This document shows, one piece after another, positions 6,261-7,765 of a DNA stretch of 7,765 bases. The translations under genes and the position numbers were made by a program. The notes under the pieces are model-generated. The model was not told the DNA's origin. It saw only the letters and a list, made by a program, of their open reading frames with translations, and made no database searches. This stretch comes from Bacteroidales bacterium (lineage in GTDB: Bacteria; Bacteroidota; Bacteroidia; Bacteroidales; UBA7960), in contig SKNE01000039.1 of assembly GCA_007120675.1 (NCBI GenBank), positions 1-7,765 of the forward strand, read 5' to 3'. How positions within the stretch are numbered: position 1 is the first letter of the stretch; each line of letters begins with the position of its first letter.

Positions 6261-7715
6261 CTATCCCCTCTGCCGGTAGTCGGGCATGTTGAAATAGTCG
6301 CTGATCTCCCGTTTCATCACTGGTGTGAGCAGCAAAATGGCGATCAGGTTGGGGATGGTCATGAAGGTGATAACCATATCCACGAAATTCCACACCAGTT
6401 CAAGGCCCCAGATGGAACCAAGAAATACAAACACGGCATAGACGTAATAGTACCTTTTGATGGCCTTGAAGCCGAACATGTACTGCGCTGCCCGGGACCC
6501 GTAGTAAGACCAGGAAATAATGGTGGAGAAGGCAAAGAGCATCAGTCCCACTGCAATGATGTGGGAGGCCAAAAAGCCCAGGTTGATCTTGCTCAGACCC
6601 AGCTCGAATGCCAGCACGGTGAGTGATACGCCGGCCTCGGCGTTTTCGTGCGACCAGGCGCCGGTCATGATGATCACAATGGCGGTGAGGGTGCAAATAA
6701 ACAGGGTATCGATAAAGGGCTCCAGGCTGGCCACTAGTCCTTCACGCATGGGATACCTGGTTTTGGCGGCCGCGTGTGCCATGGCGGCCGAACCCTGGCC
6801 CGCCTCATTGGAGAAAAGGCCCCTTCTGACCCCCATGGTGAGGGTGAGGATGAACATGGATCCCGCAAATCCCCCGGCAGCGGCTGTACCCGTGAATGCG
6901 TGGGTGACGATCATGCCAAAGGTGGGCAGAAGGTTTTCAATGTTCAGTACAACTACCAGCATGGCGGCCAGGAAATAGACAACGGCCATGAAGGGTACCA
7001 GCCGGGAAGTGACCTCTGCGATCCGTTTCAGTCCGCCCACCACGATGAGCAGCACAAACCCGGTGATGATCAGTCCGCTGATCCAGTGCGGGATGCTGTA
7101 AGTGGAGTTCAGTATATCGGTCATGGAGTTGCTCTGTGCCATGTTGCCGGTTCCCATGGAACACAGGACGGCAGCTGCGGCGAAAACCATGGCCAGTGTT
7201 TTGGCGTGTTTTCCCAGCTTGTCCTTGAGGCCGTATTCCATATAATACATGGGGCCTCCTGAGACGGTTCCGTCGGGGTTAAAGCGCCTGTATTTGAGTC
7301 CGAGTGTACACTCCACCATCTTCAGCATCATGCCAAAGAAACCGGTGACCCACATCCAGAATATGGCGCCCGGTCCACCCCAGTATATGGCCAGTGCCAC
7401 GCCCACAATGTTACCGGTACCCACGGTGGCTGACAGGGCGGTGGTGAGTGCTTTAAAGTGGTTTACATCTCCCGACTCGCCTTTCTTTGTATAACGTCCG
7501 CTCAAAATGGCAAAGGAGTGCCAGAATTTGCGCACGTGCAGGAAGCGGAATTTCAGCGCGAAGAAAATGCCGGCAGGCACCAGCAAAATGAGCAGCAAAT
7601 AGCCTCCAACGTATTCATTGTACATGGAAATAACGTGGTTCAGACCATCCAGGAAGGGGGATCCCAGGCTGCTGGATACTTCTTCAGTCATTGCATTTTC
7701 TGGTAGTTCGGCCAT
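6261..7715 (-). CDS. Na+/alanine-type amino acid symporter (AGCS family)
   Basis: Inner-membrane carrier that takes up alanine, glycine or a related small amino acid with sodium. The 484-residue protein has roughly eleven hydrophobic segments after a hydrophilic N-terminus of about 35 residues. AGCS hallmarks are VGTGNIVGVA (98-107), the GGPGAIFWMW signature (113-122), SGGPMYYM (152-159), MGTGNMAQSNS (187-197), RRGLFSNEAGQGSA (297-310) and STIISWSYYG (397-406). Length and motif order are normal, with no frameshift. ATG 7715 is taken as the start; an internal ATG at 7691 (MTEEVSSS) is a possible alternative, as both leave the transporter core intact. The exact substrate cannot be read from sequence. 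It is co-oriented with the OstA-like gene but separated by 122 bases, so it is probably a separate unit. The 50 bases upstream (7716-7765) show no clear promoter box; it may lie outside the window. Confidence 0.95.
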   Translation of the reverse strand: MAELPENAMTEEVSSSLGSPFLDGLNHVISMYNEYVGGYLLLILLVPAGIFFALKFRFLHVRKFWHSFAILSGRYTKKGESGDVNHFKALTTALSATVGTGNIVGVALAIYWGGPGAIFWMWVTGFFGMMLKMVECTLGLKYRRFNPDGTVSGGPMYYMEYGLKDKLGKHAKTLAMVFAAAAVLCSMGTGNMAQSNSMTDILNSTYSIPHWISGLIITGFVLLIVVGGLKRIAEVTSRLVPFMAVVYFLAAMLVVVLNIENLLPTFGMIVTHAFTGTAAAGGFAGSMFILTLTMGVRRGLFSNEAGQGSAAMAHAAAKTRYPMREGLVASLEPFIDTLFICTLTAIVIIMTGAWSHENAEAGVSLTVLAFELGLSKINLGFLASHIIAVGLMLFAFSTIISWSYYGSRAAQYMFGFKAIKRYYYVYAVFVFLGSIWGLELVWNFVDMVITFMTIPNLIAILLLTPVMKREISDYFNMPDYRQRG

Positions 7716-7765
7716 GGCAATTGGTGTGTTTGGGCTTGGTGAATAATGTCTGATCTTATATGACC

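Noticed and set aside
6177..7706. Plus-strand open frames opposite the symporter gene (for example 6177-6626, 6520-6978 and 6774-7262)
   Set aside because: They carry no domains and mirror the codon pattern of a clear AGCS transporter on the minus strand.

Overview
The window looks like a chromosomal segment of a Bacteroidota genome, probably Bacteroidales/Marinilabiliales-like; the order is an inference. The pointers are the tail of a FabZ domain directly before lpxA (in this phylum lpxC and fabZ are normally fused), an OstA-like protein of the type common in Bacteroidota, a TAnnTTTG-type -7 promoter box, and starts without clear Shine-Dalgarno sequences. It reads as a conserved housekeeping neighbourhood. 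I see no prophage, insertion sequence, CRISPR array, tRNA, rRNA or defence-system genes.

Plus-strand half (1-3302). The window opens inside the last 69 codons of a FabZ-type dehydratase, probably the end of an LpxC/FabZ fusion. lpxA follows after 2 bases. A lone ABC-type ATPase starts 12 bases after lpxA. A 130-base gap with a recognisable promoter box then precedes efp (elongation factor P). The last plus-strand gene is a second acyltransferase of the LpxD family. Three of these five genes thus belong to, or derive from, lipid A assembly: LpxC/FabZ deacetylation and acyl supply, LpxA first O-acylation, LpxD-type N-acylation. EF-P is a translation factor that shares the transcript.

Minus-strand half (3299-7715). 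Reading from the right, the genes are a Na+/alanine-type (AGCS) symporter, a 122-base spacer with two small hairpins, a secreted OstA/LptA-like protein, and an M16 zinc peptidase. The OstA-like protein is a plausible periplasmic part of LPS transport. The M16 gene ends tail to tail with the lpxD-like gene, with the two stop codons overlapping by four bases.

Overall theme: lipid A synthesis on one strand faces an LPS-export-type protein plus a peptidase on the other. There is no convincing new multi-gene system. The points most worth checking are (1) the LpxD paralogue with a changed nucleotide-pocket residue and changed signature, (2) the orphan ATPase inside the lipid A cluster with a proline where the Q-loop glutamine is expected, and (3) the pairing of an unpaired M16 peptidase with the OstA-like gene.
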